64,000 nt of DNA from Streptomyces calvus (GTDB lineage Bacteria; Actinomycetota; Actinomycetes; Streptomycetales; Streptomycetaceae): assembly GCF_006782915.1 (NCBI RefSeq), contig NZ_VCNP01000020.1, positions 1 to 64,000 on the forward strand. The letters run 5' to 3'. Of the stretch, positions 1 to 8,456 are shown piece after piece. The notes under the pieces were generated by a model. It did no database searches. It was not told the DNA's origin and saw only the letters and a list, made by a program, of their open reading frames with translations. Position 1 is the stretch's first letter; the number at the start of each line of letters is the position of its first letter. The position numbers and the translations under genes were made by a program.

Positions 1-1427
1 GACGTCATCACGTGCTTGATGCGGGTGTAGTCGTCGAAGCCGTAGGCGGAGAGGTCCTTGCCGTAGCCGGACTTCTTGAAGCCGCCGTGCGGCATCTCCG
101 CGACCAGCGGGATGTGGGTGTTGATCCACACGCAGCCGAAGTCGAGCTTCTTGGACATGCGCATCGCGCGGGAGTGGTCCTTGGTCCACACCGAGGAGGC
201 CAGCGCGTACTCGACGCCGTTGGCGTACTCGACGGCCTGGTCCTCGTCGGTGAAGGACTGCACGGTGATGACCGGGCCGAAGACCTCCTTCTGGATGATC
301 TCGTCGTCCTGCGTGAGGCCCGAGACGACGGTCGGCGCGTAGAAGAAGCCCTTGTCGCCGACCCGCTGCCCGCCGGCCTCCACGCGCGCGTGCGCGGGCA
401 GCCGCTCGATGAAGCCCTCGACCTGCTGGAGCTGGTTGGGGTTGTTGAGCGGGCCGAACAGGACGTCCTCGTCGTCCGGCATGCCGGTCTTGGTCTCGGC
501 GGCGGCCTTGGCGAGCGCGGAGACGAACTCGTCATGGATCGACTCGTGGACCAGGACGCGCGTGGCGGCCGTGCAGTCCTGGCCGGCGTTGAAGAAGCCC
601 GCCACCGAGATGTCCTCGACGGCCTTGGGGATGTCGGTGTCCTCGAAGACCACGACCGGGGCCTTGCCGCCCAGCTCCAGGTGGACCCGCTTGAGGTCCT
701 TGGAGGCGGACTCGGCGACCGACATACCGGCGCGCACCGACCCCGTGATGGAGGCCATCGCCGGGGTGGGGTGCTCGACCATCGTGCGGCCGGTGTCGCG
801 GTCGCCGCAGATGACGTTGAAGACGCCCTTGGGCAGGATCGAGCCGAGGATCTCGGCGAGCAGGACGGTGGAGGCCGGGGTGGTGTCCGAGGGCTTCAGG
901 ACGACCGTGTTGCCCGCGGCGATCGCCGGGGCGAACTTCCACACGGCCATCATCATCGGGTAGTTCCACGGCGCGACCTGGGCGCAGACGCCGACCGGCT
1001 CGCGGCGCACGATGGAGGTCAGGCCCTCCATGTACTCGCCGGCCGAGCGGCCCTCCAGCATCCGCGCCGCGCCCGCGAAGAAGCGGATCTGGTCCACCAT
1101 CGGCGGGATCTCCTCGGTGCGGGTGAGCCCGACGGGCTTGCCCGTGTTCTCCACCTCGGCCGCGATGAGTTCCTCGGCGCGCTCCTCGACGGCGTCCGCG
1201 ATCTTCAGCAGGGCCTTCTGCCGCTCGGCGGGGGTGGTGTCGCGCCAGCCGGGGAACGCCTCGGCGGCGGCGGCCATCGCGGCGTCGACGTCCGCCTGCC
1301 CGGACAGCGGAGCGGTCGCGTACGCCTCGCCCGTCGCGGGGTTGACCACCTCGGTGGTCCGTCCGTCGGCGGCGTCCCGGAACTCCCCGCCGATGTAGTT
1401 GCGCAGACGACGCAGCTCGGTGCTCAC
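1..1427 (-). CDS. Gamma-aminobutyraldehyde dehydrogenase (aldehyde dehydrogenase superfamily), 3' end cut by window edge
   Basis: NAD-dependent ALDH that would oxidise an aminoaldehyde such as 4-aminobutanal to GABA. 475 codons lie in the window, and the frame runs off the left edge at what should be within a few residues of the C-terminus. The catalytic Cys is C285 in NAGQDCTA, the pattern typical of PatD/YdcW-type gamma-aminobutyraldehyde dehydrogenases. The general base Glu is about E251 in LELGGK. The GTG start at 1427 is preceded by a strong AGGAGGG. It is divergent from an Lrp-type regulator and next to a class III aminotransferase, which fits transamination of a diamine followed by aldehyde oxidation. 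The family is secure. The exact aldehyde is inferred from motif and context. Confidence 0.9.
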   Translation of the reverse strand, partial: MSTELRRLRNYIGGEFRDAADGRTTEVVNPATGEAYATAPLSGQADVDAAMAAAAEAFPGWRDTTPAERQKALLKIADAVEERAEELIAAEVENTGKPVGLTRTEEIPPMVDQIRFFAGAARMLEGRSAGEYMEGLTSIVRREPVGVCAQVAPWNYPMMMAVWKFAPAIAAGNTVVLKPSDTTPASTVLLAEILGSILPKGVFNVICGDRDTGRTMVEHPTPAMASITGSVRAGMSVAESASKDLKRVHLELGGKAPVVVFEDTDIPKAVEDISVAGFFNAGQDCTAATRVLVHESIHDEFVSALAKAAAETKTGMPDDEDVLFGPLNNPNQLQQVEGFIERLPAHARVEAGGQRVGDKGFFYAPTVVSGLTQDDEIIQKEVFGPVITVQSFTDEDQAVEYANGVEYALASSVWTKDHSRAMRMSKKLDFGCVWINTHIPLVAEMPHGGFKKSGYGKDLSAYGFDDYTRIKHVMT

Positions 1428-1646
1428 TGCATGCCCTCCTGGTGTTCCTTGTGGGTGTCCGAGGTGTCGGGTCGGAACGCGGTGGGGTGTCCAACCTCTG
1501 AGACACCCACCCTAGACCGACAGCTGACGTTTTCAACACCCCCACCCGCCCCGCTTCTGCGAAATCCGCAAGCCGAGACGCCACAGACAACGAATTTCAT
1601 CGATCGAGCCTTGCGAAACTGTCGATACGTCGTGCACAGTGGCCCC
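1428..1646. promoter_or_regulatory. Divergent control region between the ALDH and Lrp genes, with TGCG-type operator candidates
   Basis: This 219-bp divergent spacer is clearly more AT-rich than its flanks. A dyad TGCGAAATCCGCA sits at 1558-1570, and a related half-site TTGCGAAAC at 1611-1619. For the regulator gene, TTGCGA (1611-1616), an 18-nt spacer and CACAGT (1635-1640) end 6 nt before the GTG at 1647, which is leaderless-type spacing. Lrp/AsnC proteins usually bind such dyads beside their own gene, so autoregulation and control of the ALDH gene is the simplest reading. It is inferred from sequence only. Confidence 0.45.
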
Positions 1647-2150
1647 GTGGCCAGTCGAAGCGCAGACCCGAGGGACTCCCGCGAGTCCAAGAACGGCGGC
1701 GGTCCCCAGTTGGACGCCGTCTCCCTCGCCATCATCGAGCAGCTCCAGGAGGACGGCCGCCGGCCGTACGCCGCCATCGGCAAGGCCGTCGGCCTGTCCG
1801 AGGCGGCGGTGCGCCAGCGCGTCCAGAAGCTGCTCGACCAGGGCGTGATGCAGATCGTCGCCGTCACGGACCCGCTCACCGTGGGCTTCCGCCGCCAGGC
1901 GATGGTCGGCGTGAACGTCGAGGGCGACGTGGAGTCCGTGGCCGACGCGCTGACCGCCATGGCCGAATGCGAGTACGTGGTGATGACCGCGGGCTCCTTC
2001 GACCTGATGGTCGAGATCGTCTGCGAGGACGACGACCACCTTCTGGAGGTCATCAACAAACGCATCCGGGCCGTTCCCGGCGTGCGCTCCACCGAGAGCT
2101 TCGTCTACCTCAAGCTCAAGAAGCAGACCTACATGTGGGGAACCCGATAA
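1647..2150 (+). CDS. Lrp/AsnC-family transcriptional regulator
   Basis: 167 residues. The N-terminal winged HTH (about residues 20-70) contains the AsnC-type recognition sequence VGLSEAAVRQRVQKLLDQG. The C-terminal RAM/ligand-binding domain follows and ends with LKLKKQTYMWGTR. The GTG at 1647 is chosen because a promoter-like CACAGT lies 6 nt upstream and no Shine-Dalgarno is visible; GTG 1632 is an in-frame alternative. The stop is 2 nt before the start of the aminotransferase, so the two are cotranscribed, with the ALDH gene divergent. From memory, the S. coelicolor counterpart belongs to a polyamine/ethanolamine utilisation regulator group (Epu). The local role is probably feedback control of amine catabolism. 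Confidence 0.88.
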   Translation: MASRSADPRDSRESKNGGGPQLDAVSLAIIEQLQEDGRRPYAAIGKAVGLSEAAVRQRVQKLLDQGVMQIVAVTDPLTVGFRRQAMVGVNVEGDVESVADALTAMAECEYVVMTAGSFDLMVEIVCEDDDHLLEVINKRIRAVPGVRSTESFVYLKLKKQTYMWGTR

Positions 2151-2152
2151 CC

Positions 2153-3526
2153 GTGAGCACCGACCGCACCGAGGACCTCAGCAAGTCCGCGTACGACCAC
2201 CTGTGGATGCACTTCACCCGCATGTCCTCGTACGAGAACTCTCCCGTCCCCACGATCGTCCGGGGCGAGGGCACCCACATCTACGACGACAAGGGCAAGC
2301 GCTACCTCGACGGCCTCGCGGGCCTGTTCGTGGTCCAAGCGGGCCACGGCCGCACGGAACTCGCGGAGACCGCCTCCAAGCAGGCGCAGGAGCTGGCCTT
2401 CTTCCCGGTGTGGTCCTACGCCCACCCCAAGGCCGTGGAACTGGCCGAGCGGCTCGCCCACGAGGCCCCGGGCGACCTGAACAAGGTGTTCTTCACCACC
2501 GGCGGCGGCGAGGCGGTCGAGACCGCCTGGAAGCTCGCCAAGCAGTACTTCAAGCTCACCGGCAAGCCCACCAAGTACAAGGTCATCTCCCGCGCGGTGG
2601 CCTACCACGGCACCCCGCAGGGCGCCCTGTCCATCACCGGACTGCCGGCCCTGAAGGCCCCGTTCGAGCCGCTGGTGCCGGGCGCGCACAAGGTGCCGAA
2701 CACCAACATCTACCGGGCGCCGATCCACGGCGACGACCCGGAGGCGTTCGGCCGCTGGGCCGCCGACCAGATCGAGCAGCAGATCCTCTTCGAGGGCCCG
2801 GACACCGTCGCGGCCGTCTTCCTGGAGCCGGTGCAGAACGCCGGCGGCTGCTTCCCGCCGCCGCCCGGCTACTTCCAGCGGGTGCGCGAGATCTGCGACC
2901 GGTACGACGTGCTGCTCGTCTCCGACGAGGTCATCTGCGCCTTCGGCCGGCTCGGCACCACCTTCGCCTGCGACAAGTTCGGCTACGTCCCGGACATGAT
3001 CACCTGCGCCAAGGGCATGACCTCGGGCTACTCCCCCATCGGCGCCTGCATCGTCTCCGACCGCCTCGCCGAGCCGTTCTACAAGGGCGAGAACACCTTC
3101 CTGCACGGCTACACCTTCGGCGGCCACCCGGTCTCCGCCGCGGTCGGCATCGCCAACCTCGACCTGTTCGAGCGCGAGGGCCTCAACCAGCACGTGCTGG
3201 ACAACGAGGGCGCCTTCCGCGCCACCCTGGAGAAGCTGCACGACCTGCCGATCGTCGGCGACGTCCGCGGCAACGGCTTCTTCTACGGCATCGAACTGGT
3301 CAAGGACAAGAACACCAAGGAGTCCTTCGACGCGGACGAGACCGAGCGCGTCCTGTACGGCTTCCTGTCGAAGAAGCTCTTCGAGAACGGCCTGTACTGC
3401 CGGGCCGACGACCGCGGCGACCCGGTGATCCAGCTCGCCCCGCCGCTGATCTCCCACCAGGAGACCTTCGACGAGATCGAGCAGATCCTGCGCGCGACCC
3501 TCTCGGAGGCCTGGACCAAGCTGTAG
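2153..3526 (+). CDS. Class III PLP-dependent aminotransferase (putative putrescine/diamine or omega-amino acid aminotransferase)
   Basis: 457 residues, usual for class III omega-aminotransferases. The PLP-contacting Asp lies in LLVSDEVICAFGRLG, and the Schiff-base Lys is K287 in CAKGMTSGYSPIGA. GGGEAVETAWKLAKQY and HGYTFGGHPVSAA are further family blocks. The GTG start follows the regulator stop by only 2 nt, so translation is probably coupled. Together with the gamma-aminobutyraldehyde dehydrogenase it would transfer the terminal amino group of putrescine or a similar diamine to pyruvate or 2-oxoglutarate. A beta-alanine or GABA substrate cannot be excluded from sequence alone. Confidence 0.88.
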   Translation: MSTDRTEDLSKSAYDHLWMHFTRMSSYENSPVPTIVRGEGTHIYDDKGKRYLDGLAGLFVVQAGHGRTELAETASKQAQELAFFPVWSYAHPKAVELAERLAHEAPGDLNKVFFTTGGGEAVETAWKLAKQYFKLTGKPTKYKVISRAVAYHGTPQGALSITGLPALKAPFEPLVPGAHKVPNTNIYRAPIHGDDPEAFGRWAADQIEQQILFEGPDTVAAVFLEPVQNAGGCFPPPPGYFQRVREICDRYDVLLVSDEVICAFGRLGTTFACDKFGYVPDMITCAKGMTSGYSPIGACIVSDRLAEPFYKGENTFLHGYTFGGHPVSAAVGIANLDLFEREGLNQHVLDNEGAFRATLEKLHDLPIVGDVRGNGFFYGIELVKDKNTKESFDADETERVLYGFLSKKLFENGLYCRADDRGDPVIQLAPPLISHQETFDEIEQILRATLSEAWTKL

Positions 3527-3566
3527 GCCGTCCGAGTGCCCGATCGTCGTTCTTGATGATCAACAC

Positions 3567-3613
3567 CGGCCCCGGTGCCGCCCGTTCGAGTGAGAAACGG
3601 CGGCCCGGGGCCG
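3567..3613 (+). terminator. Intrinsic-type terminator hairpin after the aminotransferase
   Basis: A long GC-rich inverted repeat: CGGCCCCGG plus GCCGCC and GTT on the left, AAACGGCGGC plus CGGGGCCG on the right. The loop is cgagtgag and there is no U tract, as is usual in Streptomyces. It ends the Lrp-aminotransferase unit before the ABC gene. Confidence 0.65.
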
Positions 3614-3743
3614 CGTGCTGTCCGGCACGGCGCCGCCGCCTGCCTAGCGTGCCAGTGACCGATCGGCCCCGCCTTCGTTCCCCCGGATGGGGGAATTCAC
3701 GAACCGCGCAACGGCATTTCCGATCCGAACCGAGGTGTACGCC

Positions 3744-4493
3744 ATGGTGGCTCCACCGGACAACGACGTGCTCTGGGCCCGCGCCCTGCACTTCCGGTAC
3801 GACGACGGCTCACCCGGGCTGAGCGGGGTCTCGCTCGGCGTCCGGGAGGCCGAGATCCTCGCCGTCTCAGGCCCGCGCGGCAGTGGCAAAACGACACTGC
3901 TGCGCTGTCTGGCCGGCCTGCTGCCCCCGCACAGCGGCGAGGTCTGGTTCAACAGCGTGCCCGTGCACACCATGAGCCCCGTGACCCGTGAGCGGCTGCG
4001 CCGGGACCGGTTCGGCTGGATCGCCCCCGCCCCGGTCCTCGTCCCCGAACTGAACGTCTGGGAGAACGCCGCACTGCCGCTGATGCTGCGCGGCACCGGC
4101 CGGAGCCGCGCCAGGACGGCGGCCGTGGAGTGGCTGGAGCGGCTCGACATCGGCGACCGGGCGCGCAGGCACCCCGGCGAGCTGACGCACGCGGAGCGGC
4201 AGCGGGTGTGCATCGCCCGTGCCCTCGCCCCGGCACCGACGGTGCTGTTCGCGGACGAGCCGACCGCGCCGCTGCACCGCGTGGACCGCGCCCACGTCCT
4301 GCGCACCCTCACCACCGCGGCCCGCTCGCACGGCATCACCGTGGTCCTGGCGACGCACGACGCGCAGACCGCGGCCCTCGCCGACCGCACCGTGTCGCTC
4401 CTCGACGGGCGACGCGTGCGCACCGTTCACCTGCCCCCGGCACCGGGGAGCGGCGAGTCGGAAGGCCGGGCGGCGTGCTCGCTCTCCGTCTGA
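3744..4493 (+). CDS. ABC transporter ATP-binding protein (exporter / LolD-MacB-like)
   Basis: 249 residues. Walker A is GPRGSGKTT at residues 43-51, and Walker B is VLFADEPTAP. The ABC signature is degenerate: LTHAERQRV replaces the usual LSGGQ-type sequence, though its position just before CIARALA is kept. The ATG at 3744 is chosen for GAGGTG about 9 nt upstream; ATG 3687 would add 19 residues with a poorer ribosome site. The gene overlaps the following membrane protein by 19 nt, so the two are an operon and should form one exporter or lipoprotein-type transporter. The substrate is unknown. Confidence 0.85.
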   Translation: MVAPPDNDVLWARALHFRYDDGSPGLSGVSLGVREAEILAVSGPRGSGKTTLLRCLAGLLPPHSGEVWFNSVPVHTMSPVTRERLRRDRFGWIAPAPVLVPELNVWENAALPLMLRGTGRSRARTAAVEWLERLDIGDRARRHPGELTHAERQRVCIARALAPAPTVLFADEPTAPLHRVDRAHVLRTLTTAARSHGITVVLATHDAQTAALADRTVSLLDGRRVRTVHLPPAPGSGESEGRAACSLSV

Positions 4494-5797
4494 CCCGGTC
4501 CGCCCACCCCGCCGTCCAGCTGCGCCGTCTGCTGGTCGCGGCCGCGTCGGCGGGCACGGGCTTCCTGCTGCTGTCCGCGCTCGGTCACGCGCTGGGCAAC
4601 CCGGACGCCGCGTCCACCTCCACGCTCCGGCTGGCCTGGTGCGCGGCCCCGCTGGCGGCCACGGTGTACTTCGCGGTCGCGGTGGCCCGCACCGACCCGG
4701 GCACCCGGCCGCGGCCCGGCCTGTCGGCGGTCGGACTCGGCCCCGCCCGCCTGATGGCCGTCTCGGCGACCACCACGGCCCTGTCCTGCACGCTGGGCTC
4801 GATGCTGGCCCTGCTGGTCTTCCTGCATCTGCGCGGCGACCTGACCGGCATGCCCTTCGACGGTGCCGCGACGGACTTCCTCGCCGCGGGCCGCCCGCTG
4901 CCGCTCCCGGCCGCCCTGACCCTGCTGTCCCTGGTGCCGCTGACCGCGTCGGCGGCGGTGGCGGTGACGCTGCGGCCGCGCGAGCCGGAGGCCGGCACGG
5001 CCCCGGCGGCACGGTCCTACGGCCGGTTCGGCGCCTACCGGCGCACGGCGGTACGGGAGTCGTTCGGCGCGTACGGACGGTTCGGCAAGCAGTTCGGCGC
5101 GGCGGCGCGCGGCCGGCGCACGGCCGTGCCGGCGCCCGGGCCGGACGGTGCCGCGGAGGGCGCCACCGGGTCCCCGGCAGCCGAGTCCGCGGCCGGCGCC
5201 GCGCCTGAGGCCGCGGCCACGGTGCCGGCCGGGCTCCCCTGGGGCGTGGCGGTGCTGGCGGTGGGGCTGGCCGTGGAGGCGCTGGCGAGCCGTACCGGGG
5301 GCGCCGCGGGCGACCGGCCGGCCGCGCTGCTCGGGCTGGCCCTGACCTCCGTCGGGCTCGCGCTGGCCGGCCCCGGCCTCACCCACGTGTGCGGACGGCT
5401 GCTCCAGGCGGTCCGCCCCGGCGCGCTGCGGCTGCTGGCCGGGCGGGTCCTGATGGCGGAGGCCGCCCGGATCGGCCGGCCGCTGGGCGTGGTCTGCGCG
5501 GTGCTGGCGGCGGCGTACGCGATGGCCTCGTTGCAGCACCGCCAGGACGCGACCTCCCAACCGCTGGTCACGCTCGGCGTGCTGCTGGTGGCGGGCTGCA
5601 CGCTGGCGACGCTGCTGACGGCGGCCGTCGAGGCCCGGCAGGCGCGGGCCGGCACCACCGAGGAGCTGAGGCGCCTCGGCGCGCCCGCGGCGACGCTGCG
5701 CAAGGCGGCCGTGCTGCGCGCGCTGGCGCTCCTGGCACTGTTCGGGCCGCTGACCCTGGTCGTGGCCGAACTGTCGGCGTGGCCGCTGTCCCGCTGA
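4475..5797 (+). CDS. Multi-spanning membrane protein, putative permease of the adjacent ABC system
   Basis: 440 residues with several hydrophobic segments. Early ones are LLVAAASAGTGFLLLSALGHA and LAATVYFAVAVA, and there are others around GVAVLAVGLAVEAL, VVCAVLAAAYAM and LLALFGPLTLVVAEL. A low-complexity Gly/Ala/Arg loop rich in Y-G-R-F repeats separates the two halves. The GTG at 4475 lies inside the ATPase gene with GGAAGG 8 nt upstream. FtsX-like permeases have this kind of N- and C-terminal membrane arrangement, but no diagnostic motif was recognised. The call rests on topology and coupling to the ATPase gene. Confidence 0.7.
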   Translation: MLALRLTRSAHPAVQLRRLLVAAASAGTGFLLLSALGHALGNPDAASTSTLRLAWCAAPLAATVYFAVAVARTDPGTRPRPGLSAVGLGPARLMAVSATTTALSCTLGSMLALLVFLHLRGDLTGMPFDGAATDFLAAGRPLPLPAALTLLSLVPLTASAAVAVTLRPREPEAGTAPAARSYGRFGAYRRTAVRESFGAYGRFGKQFGAAARGRRTAVPAPGPDGAAEGATGSPAAESAAGAAPEAAATVPAGLPWGVAVLAVGLAVEALASRTGGAAGDRPAALLGLALTSVGLALAGPGLTHVCGRLLQAVRPGALRLLAGRVLMAEAARIGRPLGVVCAVLAAAYAMASLQHRQDATSQPLVTLGVLLVAGCTLATLLTAAVEARQARAGTTEELRRLGAPAATLRKAAVLRALALLALFGPLTLVVAELSAWPLSR

Positions 5798-5927
5798 GCC
5801 CGGCACGCACGCCGGCCGGGCCCGCGGACAACCGGCCGGAAGGAAGTTCCGCGCACGCCGATGAGTTCCGCGCGGGGCTCCGGTCTACCTCACGACCACC
5901 ACGGAAACCGACGGGAGAGGCCCCGCC

Positions 5928-6335
5928 ATGTACCAGCAGATGATCTTCGTGAACCTGGCCGTCGACGACCTCGAGGCCGCGAAGAAGTTCTACACCGGGC
6001 TCGGCTACTCGATCAACGAGCAGTTCAGCGACGAGACCGCCGCCTCGGTCGTGATCAGCGACACGATCTTCGCCATGCTGCTCACCCGGCAGAAGTACGC
6101 GCAGTTCACGAAGAAGGAGATCGTGGACTCCACGAAGAGCAGCGAGGTGCTGCTGGCGCTGAGCGCCGCGAGCCGCGAGGAGGTCGACGCGATGGTGGAC
6201 AGGGCGGTGGCGGCGGGCGGCTCGGTCACCGGTGAGACCCAGGACCACGGCTTCATGTACGGCCGTTCCTTCGACGACATCGACGGCCACACCTGGGAGG
6301 TCGTGTGGATGGACCCGGCCGCGGTGGAGGGCTGA
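5928..6335 (+). CDS. VOC-superfamily (glyoxalase/bleomycin-resistance fold) protein
   Basis: 135 residues. The opening VNLAVDDLEAAKKFYTGLGY is the hallmark of the VOC beta-alpha-beta-beta-beta module, and DIDGHTWEVVWMDP closes the second module with the usual metal-ligand Glu position. GGGAGAGG lies about 8 nt before the ATG. This subgroup (YaeR/PhnB-like 'lactoylglutathione lyase-like' proteins) is abundant in Streptomyces and usually has no known substrate. It stands alone between the permease and the LOG gene. Confidence 0.85.
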   Translation: MYQQMIFVNLAVDDLEAAKKFYTGLGYSINEQFSDETAASVVISDTIFAMLLTRQKYAQFTKKEIVDSTKSSEVLLALSAASREEVDAMVDRAVAAGGSVTGETQDHGFMYGRSFDDIDGHTWEVVWMDPAAVEG

Positions 6336-6405
6336 GGACCGTCACGGCCCCGGGGCCCCAGGACCCCGCGCCCCGGGAGCCCGGGGTGATCCGAACGGCA
6401 GGCCC

Positions 6406-6411
6406 TAGCAT
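6406..6411 (+). promoter_or_regulatory. Candidate -10 element (TAGCAT) of a leaderless transcript
   Basis: TAGCAT lies exactly 6 nt before the GTG start at 6418, and there is no Shine-Dalgarno sequence in the gap. This is the spacing seen in leaderless Streptomyces mRNAs, in which transcription starts at the initiation codon. No good -35 box is visible. Confidence 0.5.
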
Positions 6412-6417
6412 GGGCGG

Positions 6418-7539
6418 GTGCAGACGAGTCCCGCCCATGCCGTCCATCACGGGGACCGCGAGATAGAGACGCTCGAGGAGTTCGACGCGATCGTCTCGGC
6501 CCGCGGCACGCTCTCCGGATTCCGCGTCCAGGCCGTCGATCTGACGGACCGGACCCGGGAGTTGCTCACCACCGACACCAGCGGAGCCGTCTTCCTCGGC
6601 TGCCGGATGCGCCCGGACGCGGCGGACAAGCTCCGCGCCGACGGCGCCCTGGTCCTCCCGCCCGTCCCGGGCCTGCCCTTCGACCCGTACCGGGGGCATC
6701 TCTACGCGCCGGACGACCTGTTCGCCTCGCTCGACAAGGGCTACGAGGCGACGCCGGACGCGCTGGCCTACGACTGGTTCCGGCGCACCAGGACGGACGG
6801 CGACATCTTCGCCTCCATGCTGCGCGCGGTGCACGACGACTCGATGTCCGACGCCCTCGACGAACTGCTGCGCGGCGCACGGGTGGTGGGCGTCATGGGC
6901 GGTCACGCGATGGCGCGCGGCACGGAGGAGTTCCGTGGTGCGGCCCGGCTCGGGCGGGCGCTGACCCTCGCCGGTTTCACGGTCGCCACGGGCGGCGGCC
7001 CGGGCGCGATGGAGGCGGCGAACCTCGGCGCCTACGCCGCCCCGTACGACGCCCGCATGCTGGAGGAGGCCTGCGAACTCCTGGCCGTCGCGCCCTCGTT
7101 CACGCCGTCGGTCACCGACTGGGCGCGCGCCGCCTTCGAGGTGCGCGACCGCTGGCCGAAGGGCAACCACTCGATCGGCATCCCGACCTGGTTCTACGGC
7201 CACGAGCCGCCGAACGCCTTCGCCTCCCACATCGCGAAGTACTTCGCCAACGCCACCCGCGAGGACGGGCTGCTGGCCCGCTGCAACGCGGGCGTGGTCT
7301 TCCTGCCGGGTGCCGCCGGCACCGTGCAGGAGGTCTTCGACAACGCGACGCCGAACTACTACCGCTCGCGCGGTGAGCCCACGCCCATGGTGCTGGTGGA
7401 CCGGGAGCACTGGACGGAGCGGCTGCCGGCCTGGCCGCTGCTGCGCTCGCTCGCCCGGGGGCGGTCGATGGAGGCTCGAATCGCACTGGTTGACCGAATC
7501 GAGGAGGCTCCCGAGGCGTTGAAACGTCTCGCCGGTTAA
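6418..7539 (+). CDS. LOG-family (Rossmann-fold) nucleotide-binding protein
   Basis: 373 residues, longer than typical LOG cytokinin-activating phosphoribohydrolases (about 180-250). The extra part is an N-terminal domain of about 150 residues. The Rossmann core starts at VVGVMGGHAMARG, followed by FTVATGGGPGAMEAANLGAY, the LOG PGAMEA segment. The later block LPGAAGTVQEVFDNAT corresponds to PGGxGTxxE but has Ala for Gly. Activity (nucleoside 5'-monophosphate phosphoribohydrolase) is therefore possible but unproven. The GTG start is probably leaderless. Confidence 0.82.
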   Translation: MQTSPAHAVHHGDREIETLEEFDAIVSARGTLSGFRVQAVDLTDRTRELLTTDTSGAVFLGCRMRPDAADKLRADGALVLPPVPGLPFDPYRGHLYAPDDLFASLDKGYEATPDALAYDWFRRTRTDGDIFASMLRAVHDDSMSDALDELLRGARVVGVMGGHAMARGTEEFRGAARLGRALTLAGFTVATGGGPGAMEAANLGAYAAPYDARMLEEACELLAVAPSFTPSVTDWARAAFEVRDRWPKGNHSIGIPTWFYGHEPPNAFASHIAKYFANATREDGLLARCNAGVVFLPGAAGTVQEVFDNATPNYYRSRGEPTPMVLVDREHWTERLPAWPLLRSLARGRSMEARIALVDRIEEAPEALKRLAG

Positions 7540-7577
7540 TAAGAAGGCAAAGCCCCGGCGCGCGGTAGGCATATGCG

Positions 7578-7606
7578 TTGACACTACTTATGTGGCGCTT
7601 ATAGAT
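7578..7606 (+). promoter_or_regulatory. Strong HrdB/sigma70-type promoter for the LAETG protein
   Basis: A perfect TTGACA (7578-7583) is followed, after 16-17 nt, by an AT-rich -10 region TATAGAT (7600-7606). This near-consensus promoter is rare in GC-rich Streptomyces DNA. It would give a leader of about 75 nt before the GTG at 7688. Confidence 0.7.
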
Positions 7607-7687
7607 CTGAGAGCCACACGGGAGTGCTGATGTTTCATCAACTCTCCCTCAACCCCCCGCATTTGCGTCTTCACGTAAAGGACAAAC

Positions 7688-8386
7688 GTGGCAGTTCTGT
7701 CCGTATCCCGCCGCACCGTCGCGCGTTCCGTGCGCGCCCTCGGTGTCGTCTCCGCGTCGGCCGCCCTCGCCCTCGGCGTGGCCGGCAACGCCGCGGCCTG
7801 CAACATCAACGAGTTCTCGGCCGCGGCCAAGTGCGACGGTGAGAAGGGTGTCATCACCGTCACCGACGTGGACCCGGCCGGTGTCCCCGCGACCATCACC
7901 GTGTTCCTCCAGAACAACGGCGCCGATGAGAAGAAGATCGGCGAGCAGGTCGTCAAGGGCTCCCGTGAGGGCACCACCATCACCTTCGAGGAGGACTGGC
8001 AGCCGAACGCCCAGTACCGCATCCACGTCGAGGCGAAGCCCTACGTCGACGAGGACATCAAGCCGAACCTGACCACGCCGGCGACGGCGTGCAAGAAGGC
8101 GGAGGAGGAGACCCCGACTCCGACGCCGAGCACCCCGACGGAGTCGGCCCCGGCCGAGGAGCCCGGTGCGCCGGCCCCCGCCCCGTCGGAGTCGGAGAGC
8201 GAGAGCACCGCTCCGGCGGACACCTCGAGCAACGCGCCGTCCCCGGCCGGTGACTCGAACCTCGCCGAGACCGGCGCCAACTCCAACACCGGTCTGATCG
8301 CCGGTGTCGCGGCCGCCCTGGTCGTGGCCGGTGGCGGCGCGGTGTTCTTCGGCATGCGCCGTCGGGGCGCGAAGTCCGAGGGCTGA
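7688..8386 (+). CDS. LAETG cell-wall-anchored protein (sortase substrate)
   Basis: 232 residues. An Arg-rich signal peptide with core [20 protein letters not shown] is followed by a short all-beta-looking domain (about 35-140) containing three Cys residues. A Pro/Thr/Ser/Glu spacer (about 140-190) leads to the sorting motif LAETG at 192-196, a hydrophobic span ([19 protein letters not shown]) and a basic tail [10 protein letters not shown]. LAxTG motifs in Streptomyces are cut by class E sortases. No sortase gene is in this window, so the enzyme acts in trans. AAAGGAC precedes the GTG. The near-consensus promoter suggests high expression. Surface function is unknown. Confidence 0.9.
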   Translation: MAVLSVSRRTVARSVRALGVVSASAALALGVAGNAAACNINEFSAAAKCDGEKGVITVTDVDPAGVPATITVFLQNNGADEKKIGEQVVKGSREGTTITFEEDWQPNAQYRIHVEAKPYVDEDIKPNLTTPATACKKAEEETPTPTPSTPTESAPAEEPGAPAPAPSESESESTAPADTSSNAPSPAGDSNLAETGANSNTGLIAGVAAALVVAGGGAVFFGMRRRGAKSEG

Positions 8387-8403
8387 CACCTCACAGCAGC
8401 ACG

Positions 8404-8435
8404 GTGGCCCGTCCCCTCTCCCGGGGGCGGGCCAC
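8404..8435. terminator. Terminator hairpin between convergent genes
   Basis: A 13-bp stem with one mismatch (GTGGCCCGTCCCC against GGGGGCGGGCCAC) around the loop TCTCCC. It lies 18 nt after the LAETG gene and 22 nt from the end of the opposite-strand isomerase-like gene, so it can serve both. Confidence 0.75.
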
Positions 8436-8456
8436 TTCGCTGTCCGTGCCGGCCGT

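Noticed and set aside
12..1646. Long plus-strand open frame upstream of the Lrp gene
   Set aside because: It is the antisense of the aldehyde dehydrogenase, whose catalytic motifs read on the minus strand; only the part from 1647 is the regulator.
7649..8456. Continuation of the isomerase-like frame antisense to the LAETG gene
   Set aside because: It exists only because of the frameshift near 8500, has no domain character and overlaps a well-supported gene with its own promoter and terminator.
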